Source of the DNA: Polyrhizophydium stewartii
Lineage: Eukaryota; Chytridiomycota; Chytridiomycetes; Rhizophydiales
Direction: 5' to 3'
Assembly: GCA_027604665.1 (NCBI GenBank)
Contig: JADGIZ010000142.1
Span: forward strand, 1-23,131
Length of the DNA stretch: 23,131 bases
Position 1 is the first letter of the stretch. Each line of letters begins with the position of its first letter. The notes beneath the pieces were generated by a model. It did no database searches and had not been told where the DNA came from. It worked only from the letters and a program-made list of their open reading frames with translations. Both the position numbers and the translations under genes were made by a program. Below, one piece after another: positions 12,420 through 20,618 of this stretch.

Positions 12420-13567
12420 GTTGCTTGCCTACTCGGACGCGGGGCCGACAGTGATGCCGGTCGTTGGCCAGCTGTTCCGCTCGGTGATAACCTCGCGGCC
12501 CTGCTACAACACGCCCATCGACAACGTCGTCGTCGTCCACCGCGCGGCTCCACGGCCGGACGGCGAGCCGGTGACCTTGGCGTCGCTCGCCGACACCGAC
12601 ATGGTGCTCGTCGGCCTATACGGTACTGCTCGCGGCGACGGAGACAACCGCGGAACGTTCTCGGCTCGCCCAACGGCCGGTCGCACGGAGGCCGAGACCA
12701 ACGAGGCTGTCCGCCTCGCGCTGGCTGCCATCAAGGCGGAGATGCCGTCGCACCTCGATCCTGGTGAGCATGCACCTCATGGGTCGTCGCATTCGTCGCC
12801 TTGGCACGGCGCTGACGCCGGCGGCGAGTACAGAAACGAGCTTCATCATGTATGCAGGGTGCCCAACTCCGATTCTGGACTATATCATCAAGGAGATGCC
12901 TCTTCTCTGGGGAGACCACTTTTATGACATGTACTCCTCGGACAAGGCACCGACGCAGTTTGGCGTGCACATGGGCTCGTCGTGGGTCGACGAGCAGACG
13001 GGCGAGACGTTCTTTGTCGACAGGATCCGCGTGAGCGACATCGACTATGTGAGTGCATCGCAGTGCTTGCTCGGCCAAGAGCGGATTGTTCTGACACTGC
13101 GTGCACGCGAACGATGCAACCAGATGCTTGCCGAGAAGACTGTCGACTACGACTTCGATTACCTCGAGTTCATCACACAAACGTATCCATTCACCGAGCT
13201 CAACTGCATGATCCGCGCATTCCCCAAAGGCGTCGACCCCCCAACGGCGTCGCACGAGCAGGGCGAGCCTGCATCATGGGTCTCGACGCACCAAGACTTT
13301 TCAATCGCTCTCCTTGCGACGAGGGACAAGTTTCGGCGGCGCAAGCTCGCAGCCAAGTGCGTCGAGGTCGTCTCGCGCTTGCAACTTGAGTTCATGCGTA
13401 AACACGGCTTGGACGTGTTTGGACCAAACATTTTGAGCTTTGGATTTGTGAAGGACGGCAATGTTGCGTCGATCCGCACCATGGAAGGATGCGGGTTCAT
13501 CAAGGTGAAAGAGCCCCGCTTCATGTGGATTGGGATCAAGCTTGCATCGATCCCGTCCGTCGAATAA
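12352..13567 (+). CDS. GNAT/GLYAT-like predicted N-acyltransferase, array copy 5 (mosaic)
   Basis: Exons 12352-12763, 12834-13048 and 13124-13567; introns of 70 and 75 bp; 356 residues. It starts MSHPLQVLLVRQQTTDES, like copy 2. The middle of exon 1 (ARLLAYSDAGPTVMPVVGQL, then YNTPIDNVVVVHR) is closer to copy 4. Intron 1, exon 2 and intron 2 are near-identical to copy 2, and the end (EFMRKHGLDVFGP, NVASIRTMEGCGF) again approaches copies 3/4. It keeps DKFRRRKLAAKC. The C-terminus has a short PSVE extension after the SSI/ASI end used by the others. The stop codon lies inside an AATAAA. The patchwork suggests gene conversion or unequal exchange within the array. Confidence 0.75.
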
Positions 13568-13568
13568 A
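13563..13568 (+). promoter_or_regulatory. Possible polyadenylation hexamer overlapping the copy 5 stop
   Basis: A perfect AATAAA spans the TAA stop of array copy 5. Cleavage 10-30 bp downstream would fall at the next start codon (13593). The motif could be chance. Confidence 0.3.
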
Positions 13569-13592
13569 AGCCTCTGGTCGACTTTCCCCGAG

Positions 13593-13969
13593 ATGATTGT
13601 GATCGTCAGGGTCGGTGACGACAGATGCGGGCAGAAGGCGGCGGCAGACGTCGTGCTGACTGCATCCCAAGACACTGGGTGGCCGGGTGGGTCCCGACCA
13701 CACGAGCAGCGCAGCAGCAGGCGTCCGAGAGAGACCGCTGATGCCAGGACTGCCAGTACATGGTGTTCTCGCTCAGCATGGACAGCACGGTGAGCTCCGA
13801 ACACACCGACGTCGCTCGCTCCGTGCGCTGACACCGACGGCAGGTGTTGGACGTCAAGCGGGAAGTGGAGAAGAAGCACTGGCCCCGTTCCTCCCAACAG
13901 CGTCTCATCTTCGGCCGCCGGATACTGTGGGTCTGCGCCGGCCAGCCCGCCGAACCAGATGTGTGTTGA
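13593..13969 (+). pseudogene. Short ubiquitin-like-domain gene, apparently truncated
   Basis: The reading MIVIVRVGDDR (13593 on) is followed, after a probable intron whose donor is uncertain (about 13611 or 13650) and whose acceptor precedes 13757, by YMVFSLSMDST. A clear 54-bp GT-AG intron (13790-13843, with CTGAC branch motif) then leads to VLDVKREVEKKHWP, QQRLIFGRRIL and a stop at 13967-13969. This is a beta-grasp pattern: strand 1, strand 2, helix (DVKREVEKK) and the QQRLIFxGRxL strand typical of ubiquitin-like domains. The last strand and any partner domain are missing; after ILW the sequence is unrelated and ends within 14 codons, beside the hairpin/direct-repeat element. The start lies only 25 bp after the copy 5 stop. 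It could be a decayed gene or the N-terminal stub of a larger one. No specific family is assigned. Confidence 0.4.
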
Positions 13970-14011
13970 AGGGGGGCGGAGCCCCCACTTTATTACGCCG
14001 CCGAACCAGAT
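13947..14011. repeat. GC hairpin flanked by 14-bp direct repeats
   Basis: The 14-mer CCGCCGAACCAGAT occurs at 13947-13960 and again, identically, at 13998-14011. The 37 bp between include a perfect hairpin: GGGGGC (13972-13977), loop GGA, GCCCCC (13981-13986). AAG/CTT pairing (13969-13971 with 13988-13990) extends the stem around one bulged A. It resembles a small element with duplicated target site, or a replication-slippage product. Confidence 0.6.
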
Positions 14012-14043
14012 CCATAAGCCTTTTGTTATTTCAACAACTTGTA

Positions 14044-14082
14044 TCAGTCGTCCTCGGTGAGCCCCGCCAGAACCTGGTTCAC

Positions 14083-14115
<33 letters not shown>

Positions 14116-14982
14116 ATCGATCTCGAGGCCATCGAAGAGCTCCACGTCGACGGCGACATCGCCCTCGTCCATGAACTGCATGTCACTGGACGCAAGCGTC
14201 TTGTCCTTCTCGAACAGCTGGCGGCCGGTGAGCTTGCCCGAGGCGACCCGCGCCGCCACGGCACCGCTGGTGGCCGCGTCGACGGCGAGCGCAGCCTCCT
14301 GCGCAACAGTGAGCTTGCCGCCGCTGCGCCGCACGGCCTTGGCCTCGTCGACAAAGGCGTGCAGCCACGCCGCGAAGCTCTCGGCTGTCACACGGGTGCC
14401 GCGGTACCGCTCACGATCAGCCTCTTCCTCGGCAAGCACCCGCTGCTCGCGCTCGTGCTCCTCGCGCGCCATGCGTGCCGTGAGCAGCTCCTCGAGCTTC
14501 TCCTTGCCGTGCGAGACCATGGCGAACACCATCGCCATGCCCAGGTTCTCGGTGCCGTGCTCGAGCATGCTGTCGACCAGCGCCCTGCGGTCCGCCTTGC
14601 GGATGCCGCTGACCTTGACCAGCCGCAGCTCCGGGAGCGTCTCGGGATAGGTCTCGGTGTACTTGAACTCGAACGTCAGCGCGGGCTTCTCGAACCGCGT
14701 TGGCTCGTCGTCGTCTGCACCATCGTCGTCGTCGCCCGCGTCGTCGCCCTCTTGCGCCTCGTCATCGCCATCGTCGTCGTCGCCTCCGTCCTCGTCGTCG
14801 TCGACGGACAGACCCTGCGCCTGGGCGTGCATCCGCAGCGACAGGAGCAGGTCCTCGTTGTCCAGCGCGGCAGATATCCGCAGCACGGCGGGCGGGCCCT
14901 CGTCGATGATCTCGAGCTCGTCCGGGAAGATGTACCCGAGCGTCTCGAGCTCTGTCCGCTGCTCCTCGGCGTGGTCGGTCAT
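14044..14982 (-). CDS. GIR2: RWD-domain protein Gir2/RWDD1 (DFRP2 family)
   Basis: Single-exon gene, 312 residues. It starts MTDHAEEQRTELETLGYIFPDELEI, the classic RWD opening (E-Q..E...L..I.PDE), and continues with TFEFKYTETYPETLPELRLV, the RWD YPxxxP turn. A long Asp/Glu/Gly insert (about residues 64-100) interrupts the RWD domain. A charged helix follows (LEELLTARMAREEHEREQRV), then the family motif RGTRVTAESFAAW, GKLTGRQLFEKDKTLASSD and an acidic tail (DDEDEDEDEDEEVNQV) encoded by a TCCTCG hexamer run at about 14081-14115. Gir2/RWDD1 proteins bind the GTPase Rbg2/DRG2 and the Gcn1 RWD-binding site, modulating Gcn2 stress signalling in the cytosol. The upstream in-frame extension to 15150 is rejected as a start because it lies in the divergent gene. 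Confidence 0.92.
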
Positions 14983-15010
14983 GGCGCCGAAAAGTTTGCT
15001 TCTCCGCGAA
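14983..15010. promoter_or_regulatory. 28-bp divergent spacer between Gir2 and La-related gene
   Basis: Only 28 bp separate the two start codons (minus ATG at 14982-14980, plus ATG at 15011). An in-frame upstream ATG for the plus gene at 14981 overlaps the minus start by 2 bp. The two transcripts must therefore start inside each other's coding sequence or have almost no 5' UTR. Confidence 0.5.
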
Positions 15011-16949
15011 ATGGACGAGGACGACGATCTTGGCCGGCGCACGGCCGAGCTGCTCAGCGACGACGCGCTGGCGTACGACCTGCCCCTGCTGCTCGCCGTG
15101 CAAGACCCAGACGGTGAAGGGTGTGCGTGCGCGCCATTACGCTGCAGCATGCCGGGGCTCGCCGCCTCGGAGCGCGCGCTGACGCCCGCAGCATGCAGGG
15201 ATCGACATCCTCAAGGACATCCTTCCCCGGCTCGGAGACACCGGCGGAGACGAGGCACTGGTCGCATTCGCCGTGCGAAAGAACTGCGCAGAAACACTCG
15301 AGGTATCCGAAGACGGCAGACGACTGCGCCGCCGCACGCCCGTCGATGCCTCGTGGATCGCTCAGCTGGATGCGCGCATGGTTTACGTGGTGCGTCCGAA
15401 ACTCCCTCCGACAGGCAGCGCATCTGGTGCCTGCTGACCCTGCCGCGTGGCCCCCGTCCCTCAGGATTGTCTGGGAGAGCGCCAAAGTTTCAATGACCTC
15501 GCTGAAAAGTTCGACAAGTTCGGCGCCGTCGCGAAGGTCGTTGCGCCGCGCTCGAGCCGCACATTAAATGTCCGAGGATCGGCGTTTGTGGTCTTTGCGG
15601 ACCCGAGCTCGGCGGAGGAAGCAGTCAAGGAGCTCGGCAGCACGTGGCGGCCGCTGACGTCGCAGACGAACGTTGCCGCCTTTGTCGCTGCCGAGATTGC
15701 GTCGCCCTCTGGCCCCCGCGTGCTCTCAAAGTGCGTCGTACTGGCCTCATGGCTTTGAGGCTCAGACGGAATGCGCTGACGGGCTGTTGCTGCAGATGCG
15801 AGTGGAACCGCCGCACCATGGAGTTCTTGGAGCTGCTCAAGGTCCGCTTTGCGCAGATAAGCCAGGCCAAGGCGCAGCGCCTCGCCCATCGCGAGCACTT
15901 GTCCTTTATGCCCGGCGTCGTCGCCAGGTTTTCCAACGTGCATCCAAGGACGTCCAACTCAGTGCTCAAGGCAAGCACTGCATCGTTTATATTTCTGCTC
16001 GCGCTCGCTCTGAATGCTGACACTCACATGTGCGCAGCGTCTCTTTGGTATGATCTCGCCCGTTTCGAACGTTGCTTACGCCAACAATGAGACGTCTGGC
16101 TACGTGCAATTCAAGACGGCGCACGGCGCGCTGCTCGCCGAAACGTTCTTTAACCGCGAGCGAGTCGTGCAAACGTGGTCAAAGTGCAGCGGAAAGCTCA
16201 TGAAAACGATTCCAGAGTTGTCGAAACCCACGGTCGCCCACGTCCAGTCAGCCATCACCCTGAACATCCTACGAGGCCGCGAAGAGAACGAGTACTGGCG
16301 GCGCATCACGAAAACGTTCAAATCGGCCACGGTTGACGCAGCTGCAGAGCAGCTTGATGCGAGCGACGCTGCTCGTGATCCGGGGGAAGCATCGCAGAGT
16401 CTGGAAGACACCAAACACATCCGGTTCGATTTGGTCAGCGACGACGATGGTGAAGGCGGCGATGACAGCACGCTCCGTCCAGGCAGCGACAACGAGCACG
16501 CTGCGGCTGAAGGCCATGGCGACGAGAGCGACGGTGAAGGCGCCAAAGCTGGCCCTCGCCGTCGTCTGAGGCGTCGCAGGCGACCCCGGCGCAAGGGCGA
16601 CCAGAATGATGGCAGCACAGGCGACAAGGAAGGGAAAGTCGAGGATGATGATGCCCACGAAGACCGCGGCAAGGTTGCCGACGACAGGGAGCCCGGCGAC
16701 GCTGTTGGCGACCAGACTTCCAGCGCGATTGCCCAACACAGCCCCGACAAAACCAGCTCGCTCAAGCGCAAGCGCTCGCAAGACGCCAAGGAGTCCGGAG
16801 CCACCACGCCGACAGAGCCGGTTGACAGCGACAGCCCGTCTGTTGCGGCCGATGCGTCGACGCCAGAAGCACAGACGAAGCGCCGCCGCCGCTCTCGTCG
16901 TCCGCAGAGACCCACGAGCCCGCACGACGACGAAGGCAACGAGGCGTGA
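15011..16949 (+). CDS. La-related protein of the LARP7/Pof8 type (La motif, RRM, xRRM)
   Basis: Exons 15011-15113, 15199-15389, 15465-15730, 15796-15970 and 16038-16949; introns of 85, 75, 65 and 67 bp; 548 residues. La motif (about 1-90): LLSDDALAYDLPLLL, IDILKDILPRLG, CAETLEVSEDGRRLRRR. RRM1 (about 95-187): MVYV, SFNDLAEKFDKFG, GSAFVVFADPSSAEEAVKEL. xRRM (about 225-300): GVVARFSNVHPRTSNSVLKR, SNVAYANNETSGYVQF, GALLAETFF. A conserved WRRITKTF and a long acidic/basic tail (RRRLRRRRRPRRKGD) follow. La, RRM and C-terminal xRRM together define genuine La/LARP7, which stabilise Pol III transcripts, 7SK snRNA or telomerase RNA (Pof8, p65). Absence of a long N-terminus and the distant xRRM favour LARP7/Pof8 over La; the RNA partner is unknown. 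The last intron uses a GC donor (AAG/GCAAGC at 15971). An alternative start at 14981 adds ten residues. Confidence 0.8.
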
Positions 16950-17073
16950 ACTCGCTGGCGCGGAAGGGTGCGCGTCTGGTTTTCAGCTCCAGATCGACGC
17001 CGGACTCAGCATGGCGACATATATTTGTGCACAAATGAATGCTGAAAACGTGTCTTTGGCTTTGCCCGCTAAA
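16950..17073. other. Convergent 3' spacer between La-related gene and sigma adaptin
   Basis: These 124 bp hold the 3' ends of two convergent genes. No perfect AATAAA is visible on the plus strand; AT-rich patches such as ATATATTTGTGC (about 17020) may serve as the 3'-end signal. Confidence 0.35.
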
Positions 17074-18042
17074 TCAAGTCAGAGAAACATGCCGCTCCAG
17101 CTGTGTGAACATGGGCAGAATCACGTCCTTGTTTGTCTCAACGATGTATCCGTTGGTAACCATCTCGTCAAGCACCAGATGGACCTTCTCGAGGTTAAAA
17201 ATAAGCTGCGTTGGTGATGCGGAGTCAGCCGGGCGTCTGGCGTCAGCGCCGACGTGCCTGGTGCACCGTGGTATCGGCAGCCGAGGTGCTCGCCACGCAC
17301 ATGGTACTCGGAAAAGGACGGGAAGTACCGCGACAGCGTCTCGACAAAGGTTTGGATGAACGATAGGGCGGCGTACGTGCTCTGTGAATCAGGTCATTGC
17401 GGTCGGCGAGTTAGCGGAATGCTCGGATCCCGGGCGGCCGATGCGAGCTGGTTGCCCAACCACAGGGGCGTCGCACCTCGCTCTGGTCGATGACGGCCAT
17501 GAAGCTCAGGGCGGCGAAGCGCTTAAAGGCGACCTTGACCGACCCGGCAAAGAACGAGCCCTGGTCGACCTGGGTCGGGGAGTGTGGGAGGGCGTCTGAC
17601 GATGTGAGCAACACAGCTGTCGTCGGATGCCGTTGCGTGGCACCAAGGGGCTCACGCCGGCGGGCTGCCGCACACAGAGCGCGGCCGCTGTGCGCTCGAG
17701 GGCGGTCTTGGCTGCGACCGAGCTGCCTGCCGAAGCAGCAAGTCCGGGTTGCAGCGGCGTGGGTGGCGCGCGGGCGGGCAGCGGCTGGTGACGGTCGTCG
17801 CTGGCCGACTGCGCCAGCAAGACCGAGTCGGAGAGCATGACCGAGCGAGACAGCGACGAGGCCGGCCCGGCGGCCGCCGAGCTTGCGCTGTCGGCCCCTG
17901 TCGCCGCAGCCCCAACCACGCCCGCAGCGGCGATGTCGTGCGGGACCGGTGCCCAGTGGCGCGCGAAGCGGAGGCGGCCGGTCTTGCTGACGACCAGCAG
18001 CGCGCCGACCGACACGCACGATGCCATGTCGCGCGGAAACAT
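17074..18042 (-). CDS. Adaptor complex small subunit, AP-4 sigma-like
   Basis: Exons (minus) 18042-17656, 17569-17477, 17381-17301 and 17205-17074, all joined in phase 0; introns of 86, 95 and 95 bp; 230 residues. Longin/sigma pattern: GALLVVSKTGRLRFARHW (strands 1-2), FFAGSVKVAFKRFAALSFMAVI, YAALSFIQTFVETLSRYFPSF, then LIFNLEKVHLVLDEMVTNGY, IVETN and KDVILP. The FNL-K-VH-LDEMV-NG-IVETN string matches the sigma-4 class better than AP-1/2 (ETS) or AP-3. AP-4 sorts cargo at the trans-Golgi network without clathrin. Sigma subunits are usually about 140-160 residues; the excess is a roughly 75-residue Ala/Ser/Pro-rich insert after RHWAPVP in exon 1 (about 17990-17760), which could be an unrecognised intron. 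Start 18042 was chosen as the first Met; 18027 is possible. Confidence 0.72.
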
Positions 18043-18240
18043 CGGGCTGCTCGCCACACACGCTCGCTCATGGCGCACGCAGATGCACAACGACGACCGA
18101 TGGCGACGGAGCGCACACACCAGAGTGAGGAAATAACACCGTTTATCACGACAGCCAAGAGATAATGAGAACGCGAGCCAATGCTCGGCTGCGGGAGCAA
18201 GGCAAGTCACACAAAGCGAAGCGGTAGACCGCCGCAGCAA

Positions 18241-20162
18241 TCAATCAGCAAAGACGGCGACGGACTCGCGCTTGTCGCCGCGGCCTGTCGGCGCGGGCTT
18301 GACAAATATGAGGCAGACGATGATGAGGCCGGCCGTCGGGATCAGCGCCTTGTATCCCGTCTGGAAGGCGCGCGAGAAGCCGTCGAGCGCTTGGTCGAGC
18401 ATGGCCTGCGGGAGCTGGTGCACCGACGTGGGGCTGTTGGAAACGATCTCGGACAGCTGCGGGCCGAGCTGGCTGTTGAGCACGTTCTTGAAGATGGCGC
18501 CGACGATGCCGACGCCGATCGATCTGCAGATAGCGGCATGTCAGTCCCGAGCGGAATGAGCGCCAAGTCTGCAACTCGAGGAGGCTTACCCGCCGAGTGT
18601 CGAAAAGAAACTGACAATTGACGTGCCGACGGCCATGTGCTCAGATGCCACCAACGACTGGATGGCAATGATGCGCATCTGCATGATGCAGCCGACACCG
18701 ATGCCGGCAATGACCTGGAACATGGCCTGAGCGACGCGCGATGTGTACTGGCTGTACGTTGAGATGAGTCCCGTGCCAATGTACAGGATCGCCGAGCCGA
18801 CCATGACGATGGGCTTGTAGTGGCCAAAGCGCGAGACGAGCGCGCCAGAGACCAGGTTGGAGACGACCAGACCTGCGACAAACGGCATGACGGCGACGCC
18901 CGACTGCACGGCCGTGTCGCCGTTGACGATCTGGAAGTACGTCGGCAGGTAGTAGATGAGTCCGAAGAAGGACACGCCGTAAAGGAACGCATAGATGAAC
19001 ACGCAGATCAAGGATGTGGTGCTGAACAGGACCGGTGGCAGCATGGGCTCGGACGCGGCAAAGACTTGCGCCAGTCCAAACAGAATGAACAGCACCGCCG
19101 AGCAAGAGAGCATCGTGATTGTCTGCCAGTCGCTCCACGCCCACTTGTCGCCGCCAAAGTCGAGCGGAACCTGGAGGCAGACGACGGCGCCAAAGATCAG
19201 AGCCATGCCAAGATAGTCGATGCGCCTGAGCTTGGAGAGCACAGGCTCCTCGCTCCGCGGCTCGGGCGGGTACCGGAGCATCATGGCGATGATGACAAGG
19301 GCAATGCCGCCGAGGGGGAGGTTGATGTAGAAGCACCAGCGCCACGAGATGCCGTCCGTGAATCCGCCGCCAAGCACCGGGCCGACGACAGCAGCGAGAC
19401 CCATCACGGCGCCAATGATGCCCTGGAACTTGCCGCGGTCGCGCAGGCTGTCAATGTCGGAGACAATGATGACCACGAGTGAGTACATGCCGCCAAAGCC
19501 AACGCCCGCGATCGCGCGGCCAGCAATCAAGACGTTCATTGTCTGGCATCCACATCGTGTGTCAGTGCTCAATATGCTGATGCAACTGATGCAGCCGAAC
19601 CAGAACCAGCGCATTGACTCACGGGTGCGGCACCGCAGATCAGCGAGCCAATCTCAAAGATGGTAACGGCCGTGAGGATCGCAAACTTGCGGCCGAAGAT
19701 GTCTGTGAGCTTGCCGTAGAAGGGCGTGAAGGCCGCGCAGGAGACGAGGAACGCGGTGCCGATCCACGAGATCTCGTCGAACGACTTGAGTTCCTTTGCG
19801 ATGGCTGGCAGCGCTGTTGTGATGATTGTTTGGTCGAGAGAGCCCAAGAAGATCGAGAATGCGAGACTGATGAGGTGCGAGGACAGCGAGATGTCAGCCG
19901 GCCGTTATCGCGAGGCGAGTTCGGCAGACATTCCGGGAACCGACCTCATGTACACCAGCGCAAACTGGATCTTGTTGAGCGGAACCTTGACGTAGTCGAG
20001 CGATGAGGCGTCGTCCATGCCGAGCGCCTCGCCTTTCCAGCTCGCGGTCTCCATGTCTTGCGAAGAGCCGTGGAGCGTCTGCGACGAGAGCGAGCCCTGC
20101 TCGCCTGCGTGTTCTGGCCGACGCTCCTCGAGCAGTATGCGTGTTGCGTCGTTGGAGGACAT
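18241..20162 (-). CDS. DHA2-family MFS multidrug/basic amino acid exporter, 14 TM
   Basis: Exons (minus) 20162-19945, 19866-19623, 19542-18590 and 18523-18241; introns of 78, 80 and 66 bp, each with an ACTGAC or CTGAC branch motif; 565 residues. The roughly 55-residue cytosolic N-terminus is acidic/Ser-rich. TM1 spans exon junction 1 (FALVYMSLAFSIFLG). The DHA2 signature LDQTIITTALPAI is at about 83-95, motif A GKLTDIFGRK at about 124-133, RAIAGVGFGG in TM4, and antiporter motif C GAVMGLAAVVGPVLGG in TM5. Further helices continue to 14 TMs, ending GYKALIPTAGLIIVCLIFV and a short cytosolic tail. DHA2 proteins are proton-coupled exporters at the plasma or vacuolar membrane that expel drugs, toxins or basic amino acids. 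Substrate cannot be read from sequence. Length is normal for the family. Confidence 0.92.
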
Positions 20163-20618
20163 CGTGGTCTGGCTTGGCGTCCGAGGCTTGTGAGGCGTGC
20201 GAGGCGTGCCGGAGAGCTGGGAACTGCGCCGGGTGGGATGGACGTCGCCCGAGGTTGGGGCGCTCGCGGGTTTTGAATGCCAAGGCCAACCTCAGCCGAG
20301 CCAGCCGAGCCATCATCGCCACTGCCGACACAGCGCCGCCGAGGCGCCCCAGCCAGCGACAGCCCCAACTGTGCTGTGCGCGGCGGCTGTGCGCTGCCCC
20401 TGGTCTTGTGCTGTGCGGGCCACCGCCAGGCAGCATCGGCCTGAGCTGCTCCATGCTGGCGACGCTGGTACACCACCACTGCCATCAGACCGCATCCTTC
20501 ATTGCAACGGTGCGCTTGGAGCCAGCGTCCTGGCGCACGCCCCACGGCAGCGCCGCCCCACCCCGTTGACACGGGCTCGACGACCCATGCACGGGACGGG
20601 CGGCGTCCGCACGCCGCA
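20163..20618 (-). other. Spacer upstream of the MFS gene
   Basis: These 456 bp separate the MFS start from the 3' end of the next minus-strand gene and should carry the MFS promoter and the upstream gene's 3' UTR. There are short imperfect repeats (GAGGCGTGCGAGGCGTGCCGG near 20190-20212; AGCCGAGCCAGCCGAGCC near 20292-20309). Overlapping open frames lack any recognisable family pattern. No RNA gene was seen. Confidence 0.4.

Noticed and set aside
6753..13567. CRISPR-like or satellite repeat
   Set aside because: The periodicity of about 1.2-1.5 kb comes from five whole intron-containing genes, not short spaced repeats.
13687..15117. Long plus-strand open frame (476 codons)
   Set aside because: It is the reverse shadow of the GC-rich Gir2 gene (14044-14982), which has the clear RWD protein; the plus frame has only Leu/Val/Arg low-complexity from GAC/GAG codons read backwards.
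14983..15150. N-terminal extension of Gir2 to the upstream Met at 15150
   Set aside because: The 56 added residues are low-complexity and overlap exon 1 and intron 1 of the La-related gene; MTDHAEEQRTELETL is the natural RWD start.
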